Assembly (NCBI GenBank): GCA_001515185.1
Contig: LQHI01000070.1
Span: 1 to 6,451 of the forward strand
DNA from: Hadesarchaea archaeon DG-33
GTDB lineage: Archaea > Hadarchaeota > Hadarchaeia > Hadarchaeales > Hadarchaeaceae
Direction of reading: 5' to 3'
DNA length: 6,451 bases
A model generated the notes under the pieces. It saw only the letters and a program-made list of their open reading frames with translations, ran no database searches and was not told the origin of the DNA. The stretch's first letter is position 1, and each line of letters begins with the position of its first letter. Positions 1-6,115 of this stretch are shown here, piece after piece. The translations under genes were made by a program, and so were the position numbers.

Positions 1-819
1 AAGCTGGGAGTTGAGGTCACAAAAGGACCGGTGCTAGATGGCCTCGGCAGATATCTGAAGCCTGTGGTTCCAGTAGATTCAACACAGAAGCCCGTCGAGG
101 TCGCAAAAGTACTGGAGGATGCGGGGGCTGATATCCTAATCAGCTACCTGCCAGTGGGGAGTTACGAGGCTTCGCGTTATTACGCTCAACAAGCGATTGA
201 AACAGGGGTCGGATACATAAATTGCATTCCCGAGTTTCTAGTATCGAGTAAAGAGTGGGGCAAACGGTTCGAAGACGCTAAGCTGCCTTGTGCAGGCGAT
301 GACATCAAGTCTCAAGTTGGAGCGACAATTTTGCACCGTATGCTCGCGAGACTGCTAATCGACCGCGGGGTTAAGCTGGAAGAGAGTTACCAACTGAACA
401 TCGGCGGAAATTGTGATTTTTTGAACATGCTTGAGGAGGAGCGCCTGAGCTCTAAGCGCGTGAGCAAGACAGAGGCCGTTTCGAGTCAAGTGCCCTACGA
501 AGTGCCACTTAGGATCGGCCCCAGCGATTACGTTCCATTCCTCAAGGACAACAAAGTGTGCTACATTCACATGCGGGGACGAAAGTTCGGGGATGTACCA
601 CTCACGATAGACGTGAAGCTCTCCGTCGAGGACTCTCCGAACAGCGCCGGTGTGGTTATTGACGCCATTCGTGCGGTGAAGCTTGCGCTTGACCGTGGCG
701 TAGGCGGGCCGCTTATCGGTGTTTCAGCTTACTTTTTTAAACACCCGCCGATACAAATGGCGGATACTGAGGCGAAAAAAGCTGTTGAAGACTTCATCGT
801 GGGCAAAAGGGAGAGCTGA
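1..819 (+). CDS. ino1: myo-inositol-1-phosphate synthase, C-terminal part (5' end outside window)
   Basis: Converts glucose 6-phosphate to 1D-myo-inositol 3-phosphate (= 1L-myo-inositol 1-phosphate) in an NAD-dependent cytosolic reaction. This is the entry step to inositol phospholipids (archaetidylinositol in archaea, phosphatidylinositol in actinobacteria). The reading frame is open to base 1, so the gene starts outside the window; 272 C-terminal residues are visible of a family usually about 360-370 long. A GTG at 31 is internal, not the start. Counted from the edge, family signatures are GDDIKSQVGAT (99-109), NIGGNCDFLNML (133-144), IGPSDYV (172-178), GRKFGDVPL (193-201) and the Lys-containing block VKLSVEDSPNSAG (205-217). 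These match the actinobacterial-type enzyme (Mycobacterium Ino1) more closely than the Archaeoglobus or Thermotoga types as I remember them. The stop codon shares its last base with the next start. Family assignment is secure; the pathway branch fed is inferred. Confidence 0.95.
   Translation, partial: KLGVEVTKGPVLDGLGRYLKPVVPVDSTQKPVEVAKVLEDAGADILISYLPVGSYEASRYYAQQAIETGVGYINCIPEFLVSSKEWGKRFEDAKLPCAGDDIKSQVGATILHRMLARLLIDRGVKLEESYQLNIGGNCDFLNMLEEERLSSKRVSKTEAVSSQVPYEVPLRIGPSDYVPFLKDNKVCYIHMRGRKFGDVPLTIDVKLSVEDSPNSAGVVIDAIRAVKLALDRGVGGPLIGVSAYFFKHPPIQMADTEAKKAVEDFIVGKRES
809..813 (+). promoter_or_regulatory. Shine-Dalgarno for the PfkB kinase
   Basis: GGGAG lies five bases before the ATG at 819, inside the end of the inositol-phosphate synthase gene. 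It fixes the start of the kinase and, together with the TGATG stop/start overlap, points to translational coupling of the two genes. Confidence 0.6.
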
Positions 820-1727
820 TGAGAAATCTTGAATTTGATGTAGTCGTGGTTGGGCACGTTGCAATCGATATCAACGTGTTGCCATGGGGGGTCATAGAGA
901 ATGCACTCGGTGGTGCCCCGACTTATGCTGGGCTAGCGTTCGTTGCACTGAAAAAAAATGTTGGAGTCGTTTCAAAGGTTGGAGTTGATTTTTTGGAAAA
1001 GTTTCCACCAATATATCGCAAGTTTGGTCTCGATACCGAAGGCATTTTAGTTAGTGGAGAACACACGACCACATTTGAAAACACTTACGATGAAGCAGGC
1101 AATCGTACACAAGTTTGCAAACATATTGCACCGAAGATATCACCAGATGATATTCCCACAGCGTATGAGAACGCTCACAGTTTTTACATTTCACCAATAG
1201 CTGGCGAGATAACGCCCGAATTACTTAAGGCGCTCAAACGAGAAACGAATTTAGTCATGCTCGATCCCCAAGGAATTTTCAGGCGGATAAGCGGCGATGG
1301 AAAAGTGGAAATTGAACCTCGAGATGACCTAGCAGACTTTTTGAAACATGTCGATGTGATAAAAATAGGAAAAGAGGAAGCTAAAGCATTGCGAGGCGAG
1401 GTGAAAGAAATTTTGGAAGAACTGCGCAATATGGGGCCAAAAATCGCCATTCTGACAAAAGCTGAAAAGGGCTATGCCGTGCTTTCGGATGAAGGGTTCG
1501 AAGAAGTCGACGCCATAAAAGTAGATGCGAAAGACTTAACAGGCGCGGGTGATGTTTTTGGGGCTGCTTTTTTAGCGAAGTATTTGCAGACGCGCGAGGT
1601 TTCAGCATCGGCGAAATTTGCGAACGCGGCGGCTGGTCTAAAAATAAGGTACAAGGGGCCTACGGGTTTCCCTCCCGAGAAAGAGGTTCTAGAAGCCTTT
1701 AGTAGGTTCGGGCAATCAGCACATTAG
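819..1727 (+). CDS. PfkB/ribokinase-family carbohydrate kinase, possibly a myo-inositol kinase
   Basis: ATP-dependent kinase of the ribokinase family, 302 residues, a normal length. The N-terminal strand and substrate region show VVVVGHVAID (8-17) and the glycine pair GGAPTYAG (31-38). The C-terminal family signature is DLTGAGDVFGAAFL (239-252), with D245 as the expected catalytic base and the GAG as the anion hole. The usual NxxE metal/phosphate motif reads GKEE (184-187), with Gly in place of Asn. The substrate is not readable from sequence. An archaeal PfkB enzyme from Thermococcus is a known myo-inositol 3-kinase, and this gene overlaps inositol-phosphate synthase by one base, so myo-inositol is the leading guess; a nucleoside or other sugar is possible. 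The 3' end overlaps the convergent proS by 29 nt. Confidence 0.9.
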   Translation: MRNLEFDVVVVGHVAIDINVLPWGVIENALGGAPTYAGLAFVALKKNVGVVSKVGVDFLEKFPPIYRKFGLDTEGILVSGEHTTTFENTYDEAGNRTQVCKHIAPKISPDDIPTAYENAHSFYISPIAGEITPELLKALKRETNLVMLDPQGIFRRISGDGKVEIEPRDDLADFLKHVDVIKIGKEEAKALRGEVKEILEELRNMGPKIAILTKAEKGYAVLSDEGFEEVDAIKVDAKDLTGAGDVFGAAFLAKYLQTREVSASAKFANAAAGLKIRYKGPTGFPPEKEVLEAFSRFGQSAH

Positions 1728-3057
1728 CTTTCGCCTTTTTTGAGCAAATTGGGCAAACTTCAGTCGGGATCGTACCATCGAATTCCTCTCCAAGCAAGTC
1801 CCCATCCGTTTGTTCCTCAAGTGCCTTTCCGCATGCCTCTTCCCCGCACCAAGGCACGCGAGCTATCCCTCCGCGTTTTTCCATCATCCGCTTTACCGTC
1901 CCCATGTCGGAAGCGCTCTTCACAGACTCGTGAAAGAGCTTCCACGCTCGATCGTTTAGGTCACTGGTAATTCTCCCGAGCAGTTGCTTGACTTTGGTCT
2001 CGAGCACCTCCCTAGCGATTGCCTGCTTTTCACCCGTGTCGCGCCTGACCGCAGTCACCTGATTCTTCTTCACATCTTCGGGCCCTATCTCAAGCCTCAG
2101 CGGCACCCCGCGGCGTTCCCAATAGTAAAATTTGTTACCGGGACGAAGGTCGCGCTCATCGACGTGAACCCTCAAACCGGCCGCCGCAAGTTCATTTTTG
2201 ATTACGGTTGCAATCTGCCCAACTGGCGCTTCCTTAGCCTTGTAGGGGATTGGCACGATCACGACCTGAATTGGTGCAATATTAGGGGGCAAGCACAGGC
2301 CAATGTCATCTCCGTGCGCCATTACCACCGCAGCTATCACCCGCTCCGAAATGCCATAGCACGTTTGATAGACGTGATGGTGCTTCCCGCTGGGGGTTTC
2401 GTATTTAAGATCATACACCTTCGCGAAGTTCTGCCCGAGGTTGTGGACCGTGCCCACCTGCAGCGTCCGCCCATCTGGGGCTAACGTGTCGAATGCGAGT
2501 GAGTACTCGGCACCGGCGAAGGTGTCCCACGGGGGGCGCTTGGTCACGACATAAGGCACGCCAAGTTCATCAAAGAAGCGCTTGTAAATTTGCACCGCTT
2601 CCTGCACCTGCGCCTCTGCCTCCTCGCGCTTGACGTGGGCGGTGTGGGCCTCCTTGAAAGTCGTCACCTCCCGCAAGCGAATCATCGGTTTGGTCATTTT
2701 CGTCTCGTACCGGAAGATGTTGACGACTTGGTAGATTTTAATTGGGAGATCTGCATGGGAACGGATCCAGAGCGCGAACATGGGATAAATGGAGGTTTCG
2801 CTCGTCGGACGAAGCGCGAGCTTGACATCGAGCTTGTCTCGCCCACCGTGCGTCACCCAGTAGACCTCGTTTTCAAATCCTCGGATGTGTTCAGCTTCTT
2901 TTTTGAAGAGGTTCTCGGGGATCAAAAGTGGGAAGAGCACTTCTCGGTGCTCAGCCTGCTCCAGAAACCTGCGAATTATCGCAAGCACGTGGTTGCGCAG
3001 CTGCAGCCCGTGGGGGAGCCAAACGTAGAGTCCTTTGACCGGGTAGCGGGTCTCCAT
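1699..3057 (-). CDS. proS: prolyl-tRNA synthetase, archaeal/eukaryotic type (N-terminal end disturbed)
   Basis: Charges tRNA-Pro with proline. From the first in-frame ATG it has 452 residues. Class II core: LFPLLIPE (41-48), RPTSE (83-87), motif 2 around FRYETK (115-120) and RLREVTTFKEAHTAH (127-141), and motif 3 with R239 in GISERV. The anticodon-binding domain starts near IQVVIVP (263-269) and contains GVPLRLEIGPEDV (317-329). The C-terminal zinc domain has C404/C409 and C435/C438, and the protein ends in the ARTY tail whose final Tyr is typical. There is no bacterial INS editing domain. The ATG at 3057 is probably not the true start: it has no Shine-Dalgarno and begins at METRYPVKG, whereas the family has about 15-25 residues before this point, and matching residues are encoded in frame upstream (see 3058-3127). 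It lies downstream of the pyruvyl transferase gene, probably co-transcribed, and is convergent with the kinase gene. Confidence 0.95.
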   Translation of the reverse strand: METRYPVKGLYVWLPHGLQLRNHVLAIIRRFLEQAEHREVLFPLLIPENLFKKEAEHIRGFENEVYWVTHGGRDKLDVKLALRPTSETSIYPMFALWIRSHADLPIKIYQVVNIFRYETKMTKPMIRLREVTTFKEAHTAHVKREEAEAQVQEAVQIYKRFFDELGVPYVVTKRPPWDTFAGAEYSLAFDTLAPDGRTLQVGTVHNLGQNFAKVYDLKYETPSGKHHHVYQTCYGISERVIAAVVMAHGDDIGLCLPPNIAPIQVVIVPIPYKAKEAPVGQIATVIKNELAAAGLRVHVDERDLRPGNKFYYWERRGVPLRLEIGPEDVKKNQVTAVRRDTGEKQAIAREVLETKVKQLLGRITSDLNDRAWKLFHESVKSASDMGTVKRMMEKRGGIARVPWCGEEACGKALEEQTDGDLLGEEFDGTIPTEVCPICSKKAKANVLIARTY

Positions 3058-3127
3058 GATATCGGCGCTGCGCAGGATGCCGCTGAACCACTCGTTTATA
3101 CATTTACCGCACTTGTTTTTTGGCCAC
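3058..3127 (-). other. orphan N-terminal coding segment of proS with an apparent +1 frameshift
   Basis: In the proS frame, codons 3102-3058 read CINEWFSGILRSADI, which fits the usual ProRS N-terminus (an F/W-SEW..IL..A-I pattern before RYPVKG). That frame meets a TAG at 3129-3127 and holds no ATG, GTG or TTG before 3057. In the neighbouring frame a GTG at 3127, 11 nt after the pyruvyl transferase stop, reads VAKKQVR and then TAA (3106-3104). A +1 shift, either in the A6 run (3121-3116) or at the TAA, would join them and give a protein of about 475 residues. Explanations are a sequencing or assembly indel, a real frameshift mutation, programmed slippage, or a non-standard start such as the ATA at 3099. 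Confidence 0.6.
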
Positions 3128-3138
3128 TAGCTGATAGC

Positions 3139-4266
3139 TTAACCGACATCATGATATTCAGTTAATAGGGAATATGCCATTTTTGTGTTAATCTTCGCTC
3201 TCTCTTGTATTTCAGGTAGTTTCTTCTTAAGTTTTTCTCTAAGCTCATTTCGAAGGTCCCAGTCCCTATCAATAAAGGCTAAGAGCTGTCCTATGCCCAA
3301 TTTTTCAATTCCCATACTTGGCATCTCCAGAAGTTCTAGAAAACCTTCTACCTTCTCAGCGTAAGGGAGAGGAACAATAGGAGTATGAGCGATGGCGGCG
3401 AGGGTGAGAAAATGCAGCCGCATCCCCACTGCTAAGTCTAAACGCTTCATCAGCCCTGCTATCTGTGTAGGGGCGTACTCTCCACGAAGGATAAACGCTC
3501 TTTTTATCCTCTTCATCTTGGATATGATTGCGTGGGAATGTTGAAAGTCGTACCACTCCATTGGTATGAATAAAACGTTGGCATCCAAACGCTCAATCAC
3601 GAAATCAGCTGCGTTGGCAAGTAGTGTATGATACTCAGTAGTGGTAAGATCTGGAGCGGCTGGTCCTGGCTCCCGTACAGAAAACCCCACAATATGCTTG
3701 TCGAGAGGCACAGCTTCTTGTTGTAGCATCTCATCAGTAAATTCTTCGGGCTCAATTAGAAATGCAGGGTCTGCGGTTACTATGATATCCTTCTCCACTC
3801 CCGCCCGTTGTAACAGTATCTTTGTCCAAGAATCTCTTACTGTTATCGCTTGAACTTTATTCAAAACATCCCTTATAGCTAGTTTCGCATCAAAGGTTTC
3901 GAGAGGGCCTGCTCCTACCGCACAGACCATGGTTGGAATCTTTTTACTTACAGCGATGTCTGCTTCTCTGAGATAAATCTCTGTATCACGGTCGTAGAGT
4001 ATACCCCCTCCTCCAAGGATAAACAAATCTTGATCTTCCAATTCTTGAACTATCTCATTTTTGGCAAGTTTTCGCACTGGTACTACTTTTTCCACAGGAT
4101 GTTGTTGCCTCGTATGCTCAACGTTTTTAGAAAAGACAGTAATCTCTACGGGCAGAGCATTCTTCAACTCACGTATCATCACGTGCAGAATTGCTTCATC
4201 TCCTATGTTAAAACCACCATATGAACCAGAGATACCTACCTTATACACGCCCTTCTTTCTAATCAC
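3139..4266 (-). CDS. polysaccharide pyruvyl transferase family protein (CsaB/WcaK-like)
   Basis: Member of the polysaccharide pyruvyl transferase family, which transfers pyruvate from phosphoenolpyruvate to sugars of cell-surface glycans, as a ketal. 375 residues, near the usual length for CsaB-type proteins. Family features: the N-terminal VGISGSYGGFNIGDEAIL (10-27), resembling the typical G-Y-G-N-x-GDEAIL block; the glycine loop FILGGGGILYD (82-92); AVGAGPL (116-122); ITVRDSWTKILL (141-152) with TADPAFL (164-170); a second nucleotide-like strand VGFSVREPG (193-201); and GMRLHFLTLAAIAHTPIVPLPYAEKV (281-306) with the conserved R-H pair. No signal peptide or membrane segment is seen, so a cytosolic enzyme acting on precursors is likely. 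The start is a GTG with GGTGG just upstream; a second GTG at 4248 (V7) is possible. Acceptor sugar unknown. The gene is AT-richer than proS. Confidence 0.87.
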   Translation of the reverse strand: MIRKKGVYKVGISGSYGGFNIGDEAILHVMIRELKNALPVEITVFSKNVEHTRQQHPVEKVVPVRKLAKNEIVQELEDQDLFILGGGGILYDRDTEIYLREADIAVSKKIPTMVCAVGAGPLETFDAKLAIRDVLNKVQAITVRDSWTKILLQRAGVEKDIIVTADPAFLIEPEEFTDEMLQQEAVPLDKHIVGFSVREPGPAAPDLTTTEYHTLLANAADFVIERLDANVLFIPMEWYDFQHSHAIISKMKRIKRAFILRGEYAPTQIAGLMKRLDLAVGMRLHFLTLAAIAHTPIVPLPYAEKVEGFLELLEMPSMGIEKLGIGQLLAFIDRDWDLRNELREKLKKKLPEIQERAKINTKMAYSLLTEYHDVG

Positions 4267-4270
4267 ATCG

Positions 4271-4275
4271 CCACC
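4271..4275 (-). promoter_or_regulatory. Shine-Dalgarno for the pyruvyl transferase GTG start
   Basis: On the minus strand GGTGG is followed by C-GAT and then GTG at 4266. It supports the GTG at 4266 over the internal GTG at 4248. An overlapping ATG (4267) hits TGA at once and cannot be the start. Confidence 0.5.
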
Positions 4276-4294
4276 AATCTATACATGTACTGCT

Positions 4295-4304
4295 CGTTTT
4301 TAAA
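4295..4304 (-). promoter_or_regulatory. possible archaeal TATA box for the pyruvyl transferase gene
   Basis: The minus strand reads GTTTAAAAAC here, inside the 60-nt gap after the peptidase gene. Its centre is about 33 nt before the GTG, so an initiation site 25 nt downstream would leave a very short leader, as is common in archaea. No BRE is clearly recognisable. The pyruvyl transferase and proS could be transcribed from here independently of the peptidase. Confidence 0.35.
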
Positions 4305-4326
4305 CACGGGTGAAAACAAGGCTACC

Positions 4327-5406
4327 CTAGATTTCTTCTAATGAAGTTAGGATTCGAGTTCCGCGAGCTTTTATGAATATCATGTCCTCCCAGCGAGCAC
4401 CGCCTAAACGTGGCACATATATGCCGGGCTCGACTGTGATGACCATCCCTTCGCACAAGATGTCTTTCGAGTCTGGAGCAAGGCCCGGGGGCTCGTGAAC
4501 CTCTATTCCGACGCCATGTCCTGTGCCGTGCGGGGAGAACTTGGCGTAGCCGGCACGCGAGATGATTTCGCGAGCGGCTTTATCCACATCACTAGTTTTA
4601 GCACCGTTGCGAACACGACCGATAGCTGCTTTCTGAGCGCGCCTGACTAACCCGATCAATGTAAACTGTTTCTTTGTCGGCGAAAGTGCAAAAGTTCGTG
4701 TCATGTCTGAGGTGTAACCATTGTAAATGGCGCCTAGATCGACGACGACAAGCTCCCATCGTCGCAAGCGCTTTCGCGTCGCGCTGGCGTGGGGCAACCA
4801 AGAATTTCTGCCGGAAGCGACAATCGTTGGAAATGATGTTCCCTCAGATCCGGCCATCCGCATCTCGCGCTCGGCTTCCGCAGCAACCTCTAACTCTGTT
4901 CGACCAACCGCAATCGATTCCGCGGCGCAACGCATGCCTTTCGTGGCTATCTTCGCGGATCTCCGCAGTAAGGATACTTCCTCTCTCGATTTTATCTTAC
5001 GAAGTTTGAGCATGAGTTCGGGTAGCTCACGGTAGCTTGCCGTATAAGCAGCTCGCAACTTTCGTATGAACTCCCTCCTCGCGTGATCGTAGCCCACGGC
5101 TTGAGCGTCTAGCTCTTGCATGCAATTAGCGACGAGTTGCCAGGGTTTACAAAAAATTACCCGCTCTCCACGGCGCAGAGGGGCTTTCCAGCCAGAGAAA
5201 GCTCGAACATCGCGAATCCAGCTCTCCCTCTTAGCTTGGTCGAACTCGAGCCTGCTGCATATGAGCAAGGGGGATCCCTCGGTGGGAACAATCACCGCTT
5301 TTGCCGCCGTAGTGCCCGCCAAGTAGCGAGTGTTCTGAACTGCTAAAAACGCATCCAGCCCACGTTTAACGAGTTCATCCTTCAATTTCTCAATACGCTT
5401 TCTCAA
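4327..5406 (-). CDS. M24-family metallopeptidase, Xaa-Pro dipeptidase/aminopeptidase type
   Basis: Cytosolic dinuclear-metal peptidase of family M24B, which cleaves the bond between an N-terminal residue and proline and helps recycle peptides. 359 residues, the normal size for the PepQ-like archaeal and Gram-positive enzymes. The N-terminal creatinase-like domain spans about 1-130 and the pita-bread catalytic domain about 140-359. Expected metal ligands are all present: D223 in VVDLGA, D234 in YTSDMTRTF, H297 in PHGTGHGVG, E326 in TVEPGIY and E340 in WEDM. H206 (LPHA) and H304 (EVHEPPG) fit the substrate-side histidines. The start is TTG at 5406: TGA lies five codons upstream and no ATG or GTG is available in the right region; the preceding GGGTTGG is at best a weak ribosome site. 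It runs divergently from the methyltransferase gene. Prolidase versus aminopeptidase P cannot be decided from sequence alone. Confidence 0.92.
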   Translation of the reverse strand: MRKRIEKLKDELVKRGLDAFLAVQNTRYLAGTTAAKAVIVPTEGSPLLICSRLEFDQAKRESWIRDVRAFSGWKAPLRRGERVIFCKPWQLVANCMQELDAQAVGYDHARREFIRKLRAAYTASYRELPELMLKLRKIKSREEVSLLRRSAKIATKGMRCAAESIAVGRTELEVAAEAEREMRMAGSEGTSFPTIVASGRNSWLPHASATRKRLRRWELVVVDLGAIYNGYTSDMTRTFALSPTKKQFTLIGLVRRAQKAAIGRVRNGAKTSDVDKAAREIISRAGYAKFSPHGTGHGVGIEVHEPPGLAPDSKDILCEGMVITVEPGIYVPRLGGARWEDMIFIKARGTRILTSLEEI

Positions 5407-5453
5407 ATACCAACCCGCTCAAGCTTTAGGAGTCTAGGTAAAAATGTTCTCCG
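5407..5453. promoter_or_regulatory. short divergent intergenic region, likely overlapping promoters
   Basis: Only 47 nt separate the two divergent starts (TTG at 5406 on the minus strand, ATG at 5454 on the plus strand), so both core promoters must sit here or slightly inside the opposite gene. On the minus strand a T-rich ATTTTTAC (5438-5445) is about 35 nt from the peptidase start. On the plus strand the best TATA-like candidate is CTTTAGGA near 5424-5431, a poor match that would imply a nearly leaderless methyltransferase mRNA. Inference only. Confidence 0.35.
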
Positions 5454-5984
5454 ATGGCCGCTCGCAAACTCGAACTGAAACGGCGTTACGGCGAAACAGC
5501 GTTCATGTATGAGCGACGTTACGAGCAAATCCAACGCGAGAAGTACGAAATCGTCACCAAGAATCTCCCACGGGTTGGTAAAGTTCTTGACTTGGGTTGC
5601 GGCACTGGCATGCTCTTAAGCGAACTCGCGCGGCGAAGTGAGTTCGTGGTTGGCATAGATTCATCGCCGGAGATGCTGGAGCTGGCGAGGAAACGGAGAG
5701 ATAGCGCGGCGCTCGTGCTCGCGGATGCCGATTACTTGCCATTCGCCAATCGCAGCTTTGATGCGGTGGTCTCGGTAACCCTGCTTCAAAACATGCCGGA
5801 TCCAGCTGCTACGGTGAGAGAGGTCGCACGGGTAGCAAAGCCCGGGGGGATTGTAATCATTACTACCCTCAAGCACAAACACTCTCTGGACGAGCTTGAG
5901 TGCTGGGTTCGGGCCGCTGGTTTCAAGCTGCTCAATTCAGGTGAAGTTGGTGGGGAAGATATCTTCTGTACCGCAAGACGATAG
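5454..5984 (+). CDS. class I SAM-dependent methyltransferase (Methyltransf_11 type)
   Basis: Rossmann-fold methyltransferase, 176 residues, short for the family, with little beyond the SAM-binding core. The N-terminal helix YGETAFMYERRY (12-23) is the usual lead-in. Motif I is VLDLGCGTG (44-52), followed by the acidic ribose-binding residue D69 in GIDSS (67-71). ADADYLPF (90-97) is the adenine-contact motif, FDAVVSVTLLQNM (102-114) corresponds to the motif II/IV region, and VAKPGG (127-132) precedes the post-core strand. The acceptor substrate cannot be named: such small enzymes methylate quinones, lipids, small metabolites or proteins. The ATG at 5454 is the only in-frame start after a TAA at 5439; there is no clear Shine-Dalgarno, which fits a leaderless message. 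A repeat element follows 21 nt after the stop. Confidence 0.88.
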   Translation: MAARKLELKRRYGETAFMYERRYEQIQREKYEIVTKNLPRVGKVLDLGCGTGMLLSELARRSEFVVGIDSSPEMLELARKRRDSAALVLADADYLPFANRSFDAVVSVTLLQNMPDPAATVREVARVAKPGGIVIITTLKHKHSLDELECWVRAAGFKLLNSGEVGGEDIFCTARR

Positions 5985-6005
5985 CTGAAGTCAACGTGCC
6001 TTTAA

Positions 6006-6033
6006 GGTTAAAATTTAACCCCAAACCCAAACC
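6006..6033 (+). repeat. palindrome plus C-rich repeat element, copy 1
   Basis: GGTTAAA-A-TTTAACC (6006-6020) is a perfect inverted repeat of 7-nt arms around one base, followed by CC-AAACCCAAACC to 6033. A near-identical copy lies at 6382-6411. It sits 21 nt after the methyltransferase stop. As RNA it could fold as a 5-bp stem with a 5-nt loop, but no U-tract follows, so it is not a classical terminator. A protein-binding site or a small dispersed repeat are alternatives. Confidence 0.75.
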
Positions 6034-6076
6034 GTCCTCATAAAATCTCATCCAAAAAGGGAGGTATTAATTAATT

Positions 6077-6084
6077 CTTAAATA
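6077..6084 (+). promoter_or_regulatory. possible archaeal TATA box for the small membrane protein gene
   Basis: CTTAAATA lies in an AT-rich stretch, centred about 35 nt before the ATG at 6116. Initiation about 25 nt downstream would fall near 6105, giving a leader of roughly 10 nt. The match is to the general archaeal TATA consensus, judged by eye. Confidence 0.4.
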
Positions 6085-6104
6085 ATGTCATGCAATTGTA
6101 TTTC

Positions 6105-6110
6105 TAGGTA
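6105..6110 (+). promoter_or_regulatory. weak Shine-Dalgarno for the small membrane protein
   Basis: TAGGTA just before GAAAC-ATG gives a partial AGGTGA-like match at acceptable spacing. It supports the ATG at 6116 but would lie at the very 5' end of the mRNA if the TATA box at 6077 is used. Confidence 0.35.
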
Positions 6111-6115
6111 GAAAC

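Noticed and set aside
951..958. Run of eight A inside the kinase gene, a possible slippage or frameshift site
   Set aside because: The kinase frame is continuous, with expected family motifs on both sides of the run, so no shift is needed.
1984..2484. Long open frame of 166 codons on the + strand
   Set aside because: It lies wholly opposite proS, whose family motifs are continuous through this stretch. The translation has no recognisable domain; GC-rich antisense reading explains it.
2590..3165. Open frame of 191 codons on the + strand over the proS 5' end
   Set aside because: Shadow of proS with no family features and no convincing ribosome site; it even crosses into the 3' end of the pyruvyl transferase gene.
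4282..4289. TACATGTA palindrome before the pyruvyl transferase gene
   Set aside because: An isolated 8-nt palindrome without a second copy or longer symmetry is expected by chance.
5444..5446. ATG upstream of the methyltransferase start
   Set aside because: It is out of frame with the methyltransferase and ends after about 22 codons without homology; the in-frame start is 5454.
6006..6033. Repeat copy 1 as a classical hairpin terminator of the methyltransferase gene
   Set aside because: The stem is only about 5 bp and is followed by C-rich, not T-rich, sequence. A T-tract terminator is not seen here.
6085..6111. Eight-codon open frame ending just before the small membrane-protein gene, with GGAGGT at 6060-6065 upstream
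   Set aside because: The spacing from the GGAGGT to this ATG is about 19 nt, too long, and the likely mRNA start lies downstream of it. A leader peptide is not supported.
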